A stretch of 41,722 nt of DNA from Aalborgiella sp031424795. GTDB lineage: Bacteria; Pseudomonadota; Gammaproteobacteria; Burkholderiales; Burkholderiaceae_C. Made by a program: the position numbers and the translations under genes. The notes beneath the pieces were generated by a model that made no database searches, was not told the origin of the DNA, and worked only from the letters and a program-made list of their open reading frames with translations. The stretch is taken from contig JANPIC010000062.1 of the NCBI GenBank assembly GCA_031424795.1, positions 1-41,722 on the forward strand. Direction: 5' to 3'. Shown in pieces: positions 33,025 to 40,607 of this stretch; position 1 is the first letter of the stretch, and each line of letters opens with the position of its first letter.

Positions 33025-33645
33025 TCAATTTGCAAGCTCAAGCCTCGCCTCTTGAATGACCGACCACCCGCCCCAAATCGCCAAACCAGCCATCCCTACA
33101 GCAACTGCTAAATCTGGCCATGCAGTGCCCGTGCCAAACACCCCCAAAGCTGCCAGCATGACGGCAATGTTGCCAAAAGCATCATTACGTGAACACAGCC
33201 AAACGCTGCGCATATTGGCGTCACCCGTACGGTAGCGGTACAACATCAGCGCAACGGTAACGTTGGTCGCCAAAGCGAGAAAACCGATACTTCCCATGGT
33301 GGCCGCTTCGGGTACTGCGCCTGTTTTGGCTGCCCATACCGCTCTGCCTAAAACAAAGCAACCAAAGCCCAGCATACAAGCACCTTTGAGCAAGGCCGCT
33401 TTTGATCGCCAGAGCATCGCCATGGTGAGCACAGCCAAAGAGACGCCGTAGTTAGCCGCATCGCCTAAAAAGTCAATCGCATCAGCAAGTAAAGACACCG
33501 AGTCTGATTTAAATCCAGCAGTTGACTCAATAAAAAACATGGCTGCGTTAACGATGAGTGCAAACCACAAGATTTTGCGATATTTCGGGTCTTGTGCTGC
33601 TTCGTGGCTGCCATGGTCATGGCTATGGTCGTGGTGTGCTGACAT
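33025..33645 (-). CDS. Cation-efflux (CDF-like) membrane transporter
   Basis: A 206-residue inner-membrane protein with about six predicted helices. MSAHHDHSHDHGSHE at the N-terminus is a histidine-rich metal-binding tail. FFIESTAGFKSDSVSLLADAIDFLGDAANY and WLCSRNDAFGNIAVMLAALG match the two Asp/His/Asn-bearing metal-site helices of the CDF group; the second holds ND instead of the usual HxxxD pair. It lacks the long cytosolic C-terminal domain of larger CDF proteins. The start at 33645 overlaps the DsbA-like stop by one base. An earlier in-frame start would overlap that gene. Confidence 0.82.
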   Translation of the reverse strand: MSAHHDHSHDHGSHEAAQDPKYRKILWFALIVNAAMFFIESTAGFKSDSVSLLADAIDFLGDAANYGVSLAVLTMAMLWRSKAALLKGACMLGFGCFVLGRAVWAAKTGAVPEAATMGSIGFLALATNVTVALMLYRYRTGDANMRSVWLCSRNDAFGNIAVMLAALGVFGTGTAWPDLAVAVGMAGLAIWGGWSVIQEARLELAN

Positions 33646-34301
33646 TAGTTTTCGGCCGAAGCGAATACTTGTTGTACCCGCTGCAGCATCTCGCCCGCTT
33701 CCATATAGCCATTCGCTACCAGCTGCGCTTCGCCATTCACCACAGCAATCAATGCGGGAAAACCGCGGATGCCCCATTGCTGCACCATGGCGAAATCGTT
33801 ACGAGTGTGCGTTTGGATGGTGTCGCTTTCGAAAGCCGAAACAAACGCATCCCTCGAAAAGTCGACATCACCTATTTGTCTTGAATCGACGAGCTCTTGC
33901 CAAACATCTGCCAGTACAGATGTTTGTGTGATGTCACGACCCATGGCGTAAAAAGCATGCTGCACGGCGTGGTACATCGCCAGCGTGTGCTCTGCCACAT
34001 GGGTGCGGATGGCAACGACGGCGCGGCAAGCGGGCTCGGTGTCGTAAATATAGCTTTCGCGGTCAAACTGGCCTGTACCGAACGGCTTGCCAGAGCGTTT
34101 GGTCACTTCTTCCCAGTGGTGATGCAGCGTCGATTTAAGGGTATCAGGCATGACTTCTTGGTTGTAAGCGCGTAGGCCACCAAGCACAACCGCAAGTGGC
34201 ACGCCAGGCAGTTGCTCTAAAAGTTGGTGCAATGGCACACCGAAGCCGTAGCACCACGAACACATGGGGTCGCCGACGTAGACGAGAGAATTTTCAGTCA
34301 T
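33645..34301 (-). CDS. DsbA/FrnE-family thioredoxin-fold protein
   Basis: A 218-residue soluble protein of the DsbA-like oxidoreductase group. The redox motif is Cys14-Ser-Trp-Cys17 in GDPMCSWCYGFG; the cis-proline loop is GIRGFPALI near residue 178. There is no signal peptide, so it is probably cytoplasmic as in FrnE, which protects against oxidative and metal stress. It overlaps the CDF-like gene by one base, suggesting a joint metal-stress role. It follows the TctC-type gene by 46 bases. Confidence 0.85.
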   Translation of the reverse strand: MTENSLVYVGDPMCSWCYGFGVPLHQLLEQLPGVPLAVVLGGLRAYNQEVMPDTLKSTLHHHWEEVTKRSGKPFGTGQFDRESYIYDTEPACRAVVAIRTHVAEHTLAMYHAVQHAFYAMGRDITQTSVLADVWQELVDSRQIGDVDFSRDAFVSAFESDTIQTHTRNDFAMVQQWGIRGFPALIAVVNGEAQLVANGYMEAGEMLQRVQQVFASAEN

Positions 34302-34347
34302 AGCAATATTGCTGTTTAAAATAAATTAAATAGAATTATAAAAATAC

Positions 34348-35319
34348 TTAATCTAACTTGGCGCCAGATGCTAAAACAGCCTTCGCCCATAGAGGTGTTT
34401 GCATGGCTAAAAACTGCGCGAATTCCTCACTGCTCATAAAGGCAGGATCAGCGCCTTGCGTCACCATGCGGTTGCGCACGTCAGGATTGTTCATAATTTG
34501 TTTGAAAGCGTCGCTCAGCTTAGCAACCACATCTTTAGGTGTGCCTGCGGGTGCTAAAAAACCATAAAAACCGACCACATCAAAACCTTGGATGCCTGAT
34601 TCGATCACAGTTGGAATATCGGGCAGAGCTGGGTTACGCTCTTTGCTGGTCACAGCCAGTGCGCGCACTTTGCCTTGCTTGTGGTAGTTGGCAGCTTGGG
34701 GAATAGATTCCGCCATAAATTGCACTTGGCCACCCATCAAATCTGTAAATGCTGGCGCACTGCCCCGGTAAGGAATGTGCACCATGAACAAACCTGTGGC
34801 GGTTTTGAACATTTCAGGCACGATGTGCGAAATACCGCCGTTGCCAGCCGAACCATAGTTGATCTTGCCAGGGTTTTTGCGGGTGTAAGCGATGAATTCA
34901 GGCAAGGTTTTGGCGGGAACAGCATTGTTTACCAGCAGTGCCAGCGGTTGTTGCGCTGTTCGCGCTATCGGTACAAAATCACGCAAGGTGTTGTACGGCA
35001 ATTTGCTATAGAGCGCACCATTGATGACGCTAACGCCAGTATTCGCCAACATCAATGTGTAACCGTCTGCTGGCGATTTAGCGACGCTTTCAGCGCCTAC
35101 GCTACCACCCGCACCGGGCTTGTAGTCCACCAAAACGGGCTGGCCTAGGATCGTCTGAAGTTTATCAACAAGCAGTCGTGCATGCTGGTCTAGCGGGCCA
35201 CCCGCTGGGAATCCAATCACGATTTTGATGGGTTTATCAGGGTAAGCCGACGCACTATTTGCCTGAAATGCTATGAATATGGTGGCTAAAAAAGAGATCA
35301 ATTTTTTTGAGAATAGCAT
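34348..35319 (-). CDS. Tripartite tricarboxylate transporter binding protein (Bug/TctC)
   Basis: A 323-residue periplasmic Bug-family protein. The Sec signal MLFSKKLISFLATIFIAFQA ends near SASA, giving mature YPDKPIKIVIGFPAGGPLDQHAR. The two loops that hold the carboxylate ligand (PAGGP and the YGSAGNGG region) are present. Betaproteobacteria have many orphan Bug proteins, and no TctA/TctB membrane genes are beside it, so its partner and ligand are unknown. The start ATG is chosen over an earlier in-frame one at 35364 that overlaps the NptA-like stop. Part of the signal peptide is encoded by a repeat copy. Confidence 0.88.
   Translation of the reverse strand: MLFSKKLISFLATIFIAFQANSASAYPDKPIKIVIGFPAGGPLDQHARLLVDKLQTILGQPVLVDYKPGAGGSVGAESVAKSPADGYTLMLANTGVSVINGALYSKLPYNTLRDFVPIARTAQQPLALLVNNAVPAKTLPEFIAYTRKNPGKINYGSAGNGGISHIVPEMFKTATGLFMVHIPYRGSAPAFTDLMGGQVQFMAESIPQAANYHKQGKVRALAVTSKERNPALPDIPTVIESGIQGFDVVGFYGFLAPAGTPKDVVAKLSDAFKQIMNNPDVRNRMVTQGADPAFMSSEEFAQFLAMQTPLWAKAVLASGAKLD
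35243..35281 (+). repeat. Dispersed repeat, diverged copy I (TctC signal peptide)
   Basis: TAAGCCGACGCACTATTTGC followed by CTGAAATGCTATGAATATGG resembles the repeat with several changes. The opposite strand reads IFIAFQANSASAY, the same frame as copy H (FIAIQAINTPA). Because signal peptides are of low complexity, chance similarity is possible. Confidence 0.5.
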
Positions 35320-35341
35320 TTTCTGTCTTTCATTCGTTATT

Positions 35342-37009
35342 TCATTTTGTGGGCTCAGTGGCAACCAGTAAATTGCTTTGCCGCAAACGCGTGGGGCTGA
35401 GCGCTCCTGCGGAGTCTAATATCGGGTAGGCGATAGAACAAATGTGCGAGTTGATACGCTTTAGCTCGCTGATCAAATCTAAATGCAAGCTGCTGGTTTC
35501 GATGCTTTGCATGGTGTTGTCTGCCAGCCGCTCTAGATGCGTTCCTGAATAGGCACGCTCTAGGTCACGGAAACGTGCTTTTTCTTCCAATAAGCGCTGT
35601 GCATCGCGCACATCACCGTTGAGGAAAACGCTCATGCTTAATCGCAAGTTGTCGACCAGCCGCGCGTGCAGCTCACAAATCTCTGCCATGCCAGCATCTG
35701 AAAAGTTACGTCCACGTTTGATTTTTTTGTCTTCTACATCAAGTAAAACGCGCTCAATAATGTCGCCAATCTGCTCCATGTTGATGGTGAAACTGATGAT
35801 GTCAGTCCAGCGCCGGCTTTCGTTCTCAGCCAACGCTTCACGTGATATTTTGGTGAGATAGTATTTGATGGCGGAATAGAGCTCGTCAACCGTGTCATCC
35901 AAGCTGCGCAAGTTTTCAGCTAGCTCAATATCGTTGTCTTTGATGACAGTGAGTGTGCCGCGCAGCATGGTCTCCACCACATCGGCTTGGTGCAAGGCCT
36001 CACGTGCCGCGCACGAAATGGCCAATGACGGCGTTGATAAAGCAGACGGGTCTAAATGACGCGGGCGGGACAAAGCGTTGTCCACATTGGGTGGCAAGAG
36101 CTTTTCAACCCTTCGTGCTATTACACCCGTGAAACCAATAAATACCAACGCAACCAAAATATTGAATGCCAAGTGAAAAGTAACAACCTGCGTGGCAGCT
36201 CCAGTCACAACGGTGCTGGTGTATTTGAGCCATAAACCAGTGAAAGGCGCTATTGCCAAAATGCCGCCAATTTTGAACAGCAAATTTCCTAGGGGCACTT
36301 GACGCACGGTCACCGCAGAATTAAGGGTCGTGAGCACGGACAGCAAACCACTGCCCAAATTAGCGCCTAAAACCAAACCCAGCGCTACTTCCATAGGTAT
36401 AACCTGCGAGGCTGCCAAAGTGGCTACCAGCAACACAGTCGCCAAGCTAGAGTACGCAAGGCAAGCGATGACAGCACCTACGCTGACCTCTAGCAACAGG
36501 TCACTGCTGAGTGATTTCAAGGCCAGTTGTACGACTTGGGATTGCGTGAGCACACGGGTGGAAGCGCTGATCAAACTCAGCGCCAGTAACATCAATCCAA
36601 GACCAATCAAGATGCGACCGACTCGCCCCACATTGGTGTTTTGTCTAGCTATAAATAACAGCACACCAACGAATATAAACAAGGGCGACAGCCAGCTCAG
36701 GTCGAAATGGAAAATGACAGCCATCAAACTGGTTCCCACGTCTGCCCCCAGCATGACTGCCAGCGCCGCAGTCAGCGTCACCATGCCTTGCCCCACAAAC
36801 GCTGAAACGATGAGCGCTGTCGCTGTGCTGGATTGCACCACAGCTGTTACCCCCACACCTGCCAGCGCAGCAGTCATGCGATTACCGGTAGCCCGCGCCA
36901 AGATGTGTCTGAGATTTGCTCCAAACACTCGCAAAATGCCAGTACGCACCAAATGTGTGCCCCAAACCAATAGCGCAATAGCGGCTAGTAAATTTAACAA
37001 ATGTTTCAT
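35342..37009 (-). CDS. Na/Pi-cotransporter family protein with PhoU-like domain
   Basis: A 555-residue protein. The membrane part holds two inverted repeats marked by VVQSSTATALIVSAF near residue 60 and AYSSLATVLLVATLAASQVIP, with the QSSTA motif typical of NptA/PNaS transporters. The C-terminal third (from about residue 345) is helical and PhoU-like. It probably moves phosphate with sodium; regulation by phosphate is not visible. The ATG at 37009 has GGAG four bases upstream; an in-frame TTG one codon before is rejected. It is divergent from the acyl-CoA synthetase gene. Confidence 0.88.
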   Translation of the reverse strand: MKHLLNLLAAIALLVWGTHLVRTGILRVFGANLRHILARATGNRMTAALAGVGVTAVVQSSTATALIVSAFVGQGMVTLTAALAVMLGADVGTSLMAVIFHFDLSWLSPLFIFVGVLLFIARQNTNVGRVGRILIGLGLMLLALSLISASTRVLTQSQVVQLALKSLSSDLLLEVSVGAVIACLAYSSLATVLLVATLAASQVIPMEVALGLVLGANLGSGLLSVLTTLNSAVTVRQVPLGNLLFKIGGILAIAPFTGLWLKYTSTVVTGAATQVVTFHLAFNILVALVFIGFTGVIARRVEKLLPPNVDNALSRPRHLDPSALSTPSLAISCAAREALHQADVVETMLRGTLTVIKDNDIELAENLRSLDDTVDELYSAIKYYLTKISREALAENESRRWTDIISFTINMEQIGDIIERVLLDVEDKKIKRGRNFSDAGMAEICELHARLVDNLRLSMSVFLNGDVRDAQRLLEEKARFRDLERAYSGTHLERLADNTMQSIETSSLHLDLISELKRINSHICSIAYPILDSAGALSPTRLRQSNLLVATEPTK

Positions 37010-37115
37010 CAAACTCCAAATCTATCTATCATCATAACGAAGTAATGCATCGTTTGAATGCAAAGAATTGCGTCACGTAGGCGACGCGGTCAAGCCAAAT
37101 CGACGGTTTCATCGG

Positions 37116-37143
37116 TTGAAGAATGACTTATTGGGTTTATGCT
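37116..37143 (+). promoter_or_regulatory. Promoter of acyl-CoA synthetase gene
   Basis: TTGAAG (37116-37121) and TATGCT (37138-37143) are 16 bases apart. A start near 37150 would place the ATG at 37175 about 25 bases in, with AGAGG before it, and would exclude the earlier in-frame ATG at 37139. Confidence 0.5.
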
Positions 37144-37174
37144 GTGCGCAAGTATTAAAAGCAAAAGAGGCAAC

Positions 37175-38863
37175 ATGCTGACAAAGAACAAGTTTTGGCC
37201 AAAACGCGTACCAAGAACTATCACTCCCCCACAAATACCGCTGTGGGATAACTTGGCTATCAGTGCGAAGCGTTATCCAGACAAAGCTGCGGTGGTATTT
37301 TTTGGCACGCTTGTTACCTATGCTCAACTGCTACAAAAAGCAGAGCGGTTAGCTGCTTATTTATGCCGGCTAGGTGTCAAAAAAGGCGATAGGGTGGTGC
37401 TGAATATGCAAAACTGCCCACAACTCGTCATTGCGCATTGGGCCATTTTACGAGCCAATGCCGTCGTGGTTCCGGTCAACCCCATGAACCGCGCTGAAGA
37501 GCTCAAACATTACATCACCGACCCCGATGCCAAAGTCGCCATCACAACGGGTGATTTAGCGGCTGAGTTGGCGCTAGCTAACGATGCGCTTGAGCCGAGC
37601 TTGCGCTTGAATCACCTTATCGTGACGCAATTCACAGATGCATTTGATGCCAATGTCGGCGGAGAAGATGCGTTACCAGCCCCTTGGCATGATTGGTTGT
37701 TGACGCGGCACACCTTGCCCGACGTGCAAGGTGCGACAGTGCACGATTGGATTGAGGCATTGGCTTGCCAAGATGCGCTGCCGGAGTTAAGCGTTAAACC
37801 CGCTGATTTAGCCATCTTGCCTTACACCAGCGGCACGACCGGTTTGCCTAAAGGCTGTATGCATACCCAAGCCAGCATCATGCACAACGCTGTGGCTAGC
37901 AATCTTTGGGGCAATGGCTCAGCAGAGGGCGTTGTGCTCGCTGTTGTGCCCATGTTTCACATCACTGGCATGGTCAGTGTCATGCATGCCAGTATCTATA
38001 GCGGCGCAACTTTGGTGCTGATGCCGCGTTGGGACAGAGATTTAGCCGGGCGCTTGATTTCGCGCTACCAAGTGACGCATTGGACAAATATCCCCACCAT
38101 GGTGATTGATTTGCTCGGTAGCCCAAATTTTGAAAAATTCGATTTGAGCAGCTTGGTCAATATCGGCGGCGGCGCGGCTATGCCGCAGGCAGTGGCGCAG
38201 CGTTTGTTTGAGCAATTTGGATTGCGTTATGTGGAAGGCTATGGTTTGACGGAAACAGCAGCGCCTTCACACACCAACCCACCAGATGCACCCAAGCAGC
38301 AATGTCTTGGTATTGCAATTATTGGTGTTGATTCACGTGTGATAGACCCTGAAACGCTGGCAGAAATGCCGCAAGGCGAGCAGGGCGAAATTATCATGAA
38401 CGGGCCGCAAATCTTCTCAGGCTATTGGAAGCGCGAAGATGCGACGAAGGCTGCATTTATCGAAATCGACGGGAAAAGCTTTTTTAGATCCGGTGATTTG
38501 GGTCATATTGACGAAGAGGGCTACTTTTTCATCACGGACCGCCTCAAACGCATGATCAACGCCAGCGGTTTCAAAGTGTGGCCAGCAGAGGTGGAAGCCC
38601 TGATGTTCCGCCACCCCGCCGTGCAAGAAGCGTGCATCATCAGTACGCAAGACGCTTACCGTGGCGAATCGGTCAAAGCCGTTGTCGTTTTACGCGCAAC
38701 ACACAAACAGACCACGGAGCAAGATATCATTGACTGGTGCCGCGACAACATGGCCGTTTACAAAATGCCACGCACTGTGCAATTTGTCGATGCGCTGCCT
38801 AAAAGCGGTAGCGGTAAAGTGATGTGGCGTACTTTGCAAGATGCCGAAGCATCTGCAAAGTAA
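37175..38863 (+). CDS. AMP-dependent acyl-CoA synthetase (fatty-acid type)
   Basis: A 562-residue adenylate-forming ligase that activates a carboxylic acid with ATP and joins it to CoA. The P-loop is PYTSGTTGLPKGCMHTQ (near 210), followed by GYGLTETAAPSH, the ATP-binding YFFRSGDLGH-like segment and ITDRLKRMINASGFKVWP. The catalytic lysine is in LPKSGSGKVMWRTL at the C-terminus. Substrate (medium/long-chain or aromatic acid) is not determinable. The ATG at 37175 follows AGAGG. It converges with dadA, 11 bases apart, without a visible terminator. Confidence 0.87.
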   Translation: MLTKNKFWPKRVPRTITPPQIPLWDNLAISAKRYPDKAAVVFFGTLVTYAQLLQKAERLAAYLCRLGVKKGDRVVLNMQNCPQLVIAHWAILRANAVVVPVNPMNRAEELKHYITDPDAKVAITTGDLAAELALANDALEPSLRLNHLIVTQFTDAFDANVGGEDALPAPWHDWLLTRHTLPDVQGATVHDWIEALACQDALPELSVKPADLAILPYTSGTTGLPKGCMHTQASIMHNAVASNLWGNGSAEGVVLAVVPMFHITGMVSVMHASIYSGATLVLMPRWDRDLAGRLISRYQVTHWTNIPTMVIDLLGSPNFEKFDLSSLVNIGGGAAMPQAVAQRLFEQFGLRYVEGYGLTETAAPSHTNPPDAPKQQCLGIAIIGVDSRVIDPETLAEMPQGEQGEIIMNGPQIFSGYWKREDATKAAFIEIDGKSFFRSGDLGHIDEEGYFFITDRLKRMINASGFKVWPAEVEALMFRHPAVQEACIISTQDAYRGESVKAVVVLRATHKQTTEQDIIDWCRDNMAVYKMPRTVQFVDALPKSGSGKVMWRTLQDAEASAK

Positions 38864-38874
38864 GTCTTGATCAG

Positions 38875-40137
38875 TTAGGTAAACGCAAAATCAACTTCAG
38901 GCGCCAAGCCACTGATGATGCGTGCTATTGATTTGCCAGAACCGCAAGCATGCGTCCAGCCCAGTGTGCCGTGACCGGTGTTGAGAAAAAAGTTGTTGAA
39001 CTTGGTTTTGCCAATCAACGGCACGTTTGACGGCGTTGCTGGACGCAAACCTGTCCAAAACTGTGCCTGTGACGCATCGCCTGCACCTGGAAACAACTGT
39101 TCAACGCGTTTAACAATGGCTTCACAGCGCACTCGGTTCAAATATCGGTCGTAGCCATTTAACTCTGCTGTACCGGCGATACGCATTCTGTCGCCCGCTG
39201 CCGTGGTGTAGCGGGAGAAAACCAATTTGTACTCATCGTCTGTGAGAGACACTTGGTACGCTTTTTCAGCATCTATCACGGGCATGGTGACAGAGTAACC
39301 CTTGGCTGGATAGATGGGCAAATTAATGCCCAACGGCGAGGCGTAAATTGGACTCATCGAGCCCATCGCCATCACGTAAGCATCCGCACGTACACGCTGA
39401 AAACGGCCTTCACTGTCAGTCGCTTCAACGTGGTCAACGACTCCACCCGCTTCGCGCAAGGCTGTTACGGTGTGGCTCATTAAAAACTTCACGCCAGCAG
39501 CTTGGCACAGTTTGACCAATTCACGGGCAAACAAGTTGGCATCACCAGACTCATCCTCTGCCGTGTAAGTAGCGCCGGCGAGCTGTGGGCGAATATGCTT
39601 CAAAGCGGGTTCGAGGCGAAGCGCTTCGTCGGCAGAGATCACTTGACGCTCACAGCCCAAGGCACGCATTTGCTCAGCGGGTTTGAGTGCACCTTCAAAC
39701 TCCTTCTGCGTGGTGTAAAAGTGCAAAATCCCTTGCGTACGCTGTGCGTAGCTCAAGCCAGTCTCACGACGCAAAGCCTGCAAGGTGTCGCGGCTGTAGG
39801 TGCCTAAACGTACGATTTGCTCAATGTTGTGGCGAGTCCGCGCGGGCGTGCACTCACGCAAAAACTGCAAACCCCACAGCCATTGGCGCATATCTGCACG
39901 GATGCGAAACAGCAAGGGCGCATCTTCTTTGCCCAGCCATTGCAGCACTTTGAGAGGCGCGCCGGGGTTGGCCCAAGGCTCCGCATGGCTGACAGAGATT
40001 TGCCCACCATTGGCAAAACTGGTTTCTGCCGCTGGGGTGGCCTGACGGTCTAATACCGTTACTTCATGGCCGAGTTGAGAAAGATAGTAAGCAGAGCTAA
40101 CGCCGAGCAAGCCGCTGCCGAGAACGAGTACACGCAT
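38875..40137 (-). CDS. dadA: D-amino acid dehydrogenase (DadA-type FAD oxidoreductase)
   Basis: A 420-residue FAD enzyme of the DadA/DAO family that oxidises D-amino acids (or glycine) to 2-oxoacids and ammonia, passing electrons to the respiratory chain. The FAD motif is GSGLLGVSSAYYL (7-19), with the typical VTVLDRQATPAAETSFANGGQIS segment and the C-terminal NTGHGTLGWTHACGSGK loop. Length matches E. coli DadA (432). It is preceded by a tandem glycine riboswitch, which points to glycine or a compound made from it as the regulator and possibly a substrate. A repeat copy lies between riboswitch and start codon. Confidence 0.88.
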   Translation of the reverse strand: MRVLVLGSGLLGVSSAYYLSQLGHEVTVLDRQATPAAETSFANGGQISVSHAEPWANPGAPLKVLQWLGKEDAPLLFRIRADMRQWLWGLQFLRECTPARTRHNIEQIVRLGTYSRDTLQALRRETGLSYAQRTQGILHFYTTQKEFEGALKPAEQMRALGCERQVISADEALRLEPALKHIRPQLAGATYTAEDESGDANLFARELVKLCQAAGVKFLMSHTVTALREAGGVVDHVEATDSEGRFQRVRADAYVMAMGSMSPIYASPLGINLPIYPAKGYSVTMPVIDAEKAYQVSLTDDEYKLVFSRYTTAAGDRMRIAGTAELNGYDRYLNRVRCEAIVKRVEQLFPGAGDASQAQFWTGLRPATPSNVPLIGKTKFNNFFLNTGHGTLGWTHACGSGKSIARIISGLAPEVDFAFT

Positions 40138-40157
40138 TTTGGAGCCTTTTAAGCATT

Positions 40158-40200
40158 CAGCCGACGATTTTATTGCTTAAATAGCTATGAAAAATATAGC
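40158..40200 (+). repeat. Dispersed 44-bp repeat, copy J (dadA leader)
   Basis: CAGCCGACGATTTTATTGC followed by TTAAATAGCTATGAAAAATATAGC. On the minus strand it lies in the dadA leader between the second glycine aptamer and the start codon, where the expression platform should be. Confidence 0.78.
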
Positions 40201-40244
40201 ATTCATAAAAGAAAAGCACGTCAATCGAGGCTGATTTGCCGCTC

Positions 40245-40484
40245 CCCCTGTCCTTGGTACCTGAGAGATTCACAGCGCGCCACATTGGCGTGTTGTTTGC
40301 TCCTTCGGTGCAGCGTATCGGTATTACATTTGTTGTAACTCGACACCCTAGCTCTCCAGACGGCGTTTAAAAGTGTGCAGTACATCACCAAAAGTTAACT
40401 TGAATCAACTTATGTATGGATACCTGAGCGTTCATGGGAGTTTGCGCCTTCGGTGGAATAGACTTTCCTATTCACTCTCCTGCA
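40245..40484 (-). promoter_or_regulatory. Tandem glycine riboswitch
   Basis: Two glycine aptamers read on the minus strand. Aptamer 1 (about 40484-40412) starts GCAGGAGAGTGAATAGG, then CCACCGAAGGCGCAAACTCC and CGCTCAGGTATC. Aptamer 2 (about 40358-40245) has CTGGAGAG, CACCGAAGGAGCAAAC and CTCTCAGGTACCAAGGACAG. These conserved stretches match the gcvT-type glycine motif closely. The spacer between them is about 50 bases, longer than in many tandem copies. It precedes the DadA-type dehydrogenase, so glycine should control its expression. Confidence 0.93.
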
Positions 40485-40490
40485 TTTTTG

Positions 40491-40496
40491 ATTGTA
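40491..40496 (-). promoter_or_regulatory. -10 box for the riboswitch-dadA transcript
   Basis: The minus strand reads TACAAT (40496-40491), a good -10 box about 7 bases before the first aptamer. TTGCTC lies 15 bases upstream as a weak -35. Confidence 0.5.
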
Positions 40497-40607
40497 ATAC
40501 AAACCGAAGCAGAGCAACAGCAACAATTTTTAGGTTGTAAGATAGCTTGATCAATCGTTCCACGAAATATGAACGAGCTCATTGGGAAAATATCAGGAAA
40601 TTTGTCT

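Noticed and set aside
36640..36660. TAGCTATAAATAACAGC inside the Na/Pi transporter gene
   Set aside because: Resembles just the tail of the repeat; the head is missing and the protein segment looks normal.
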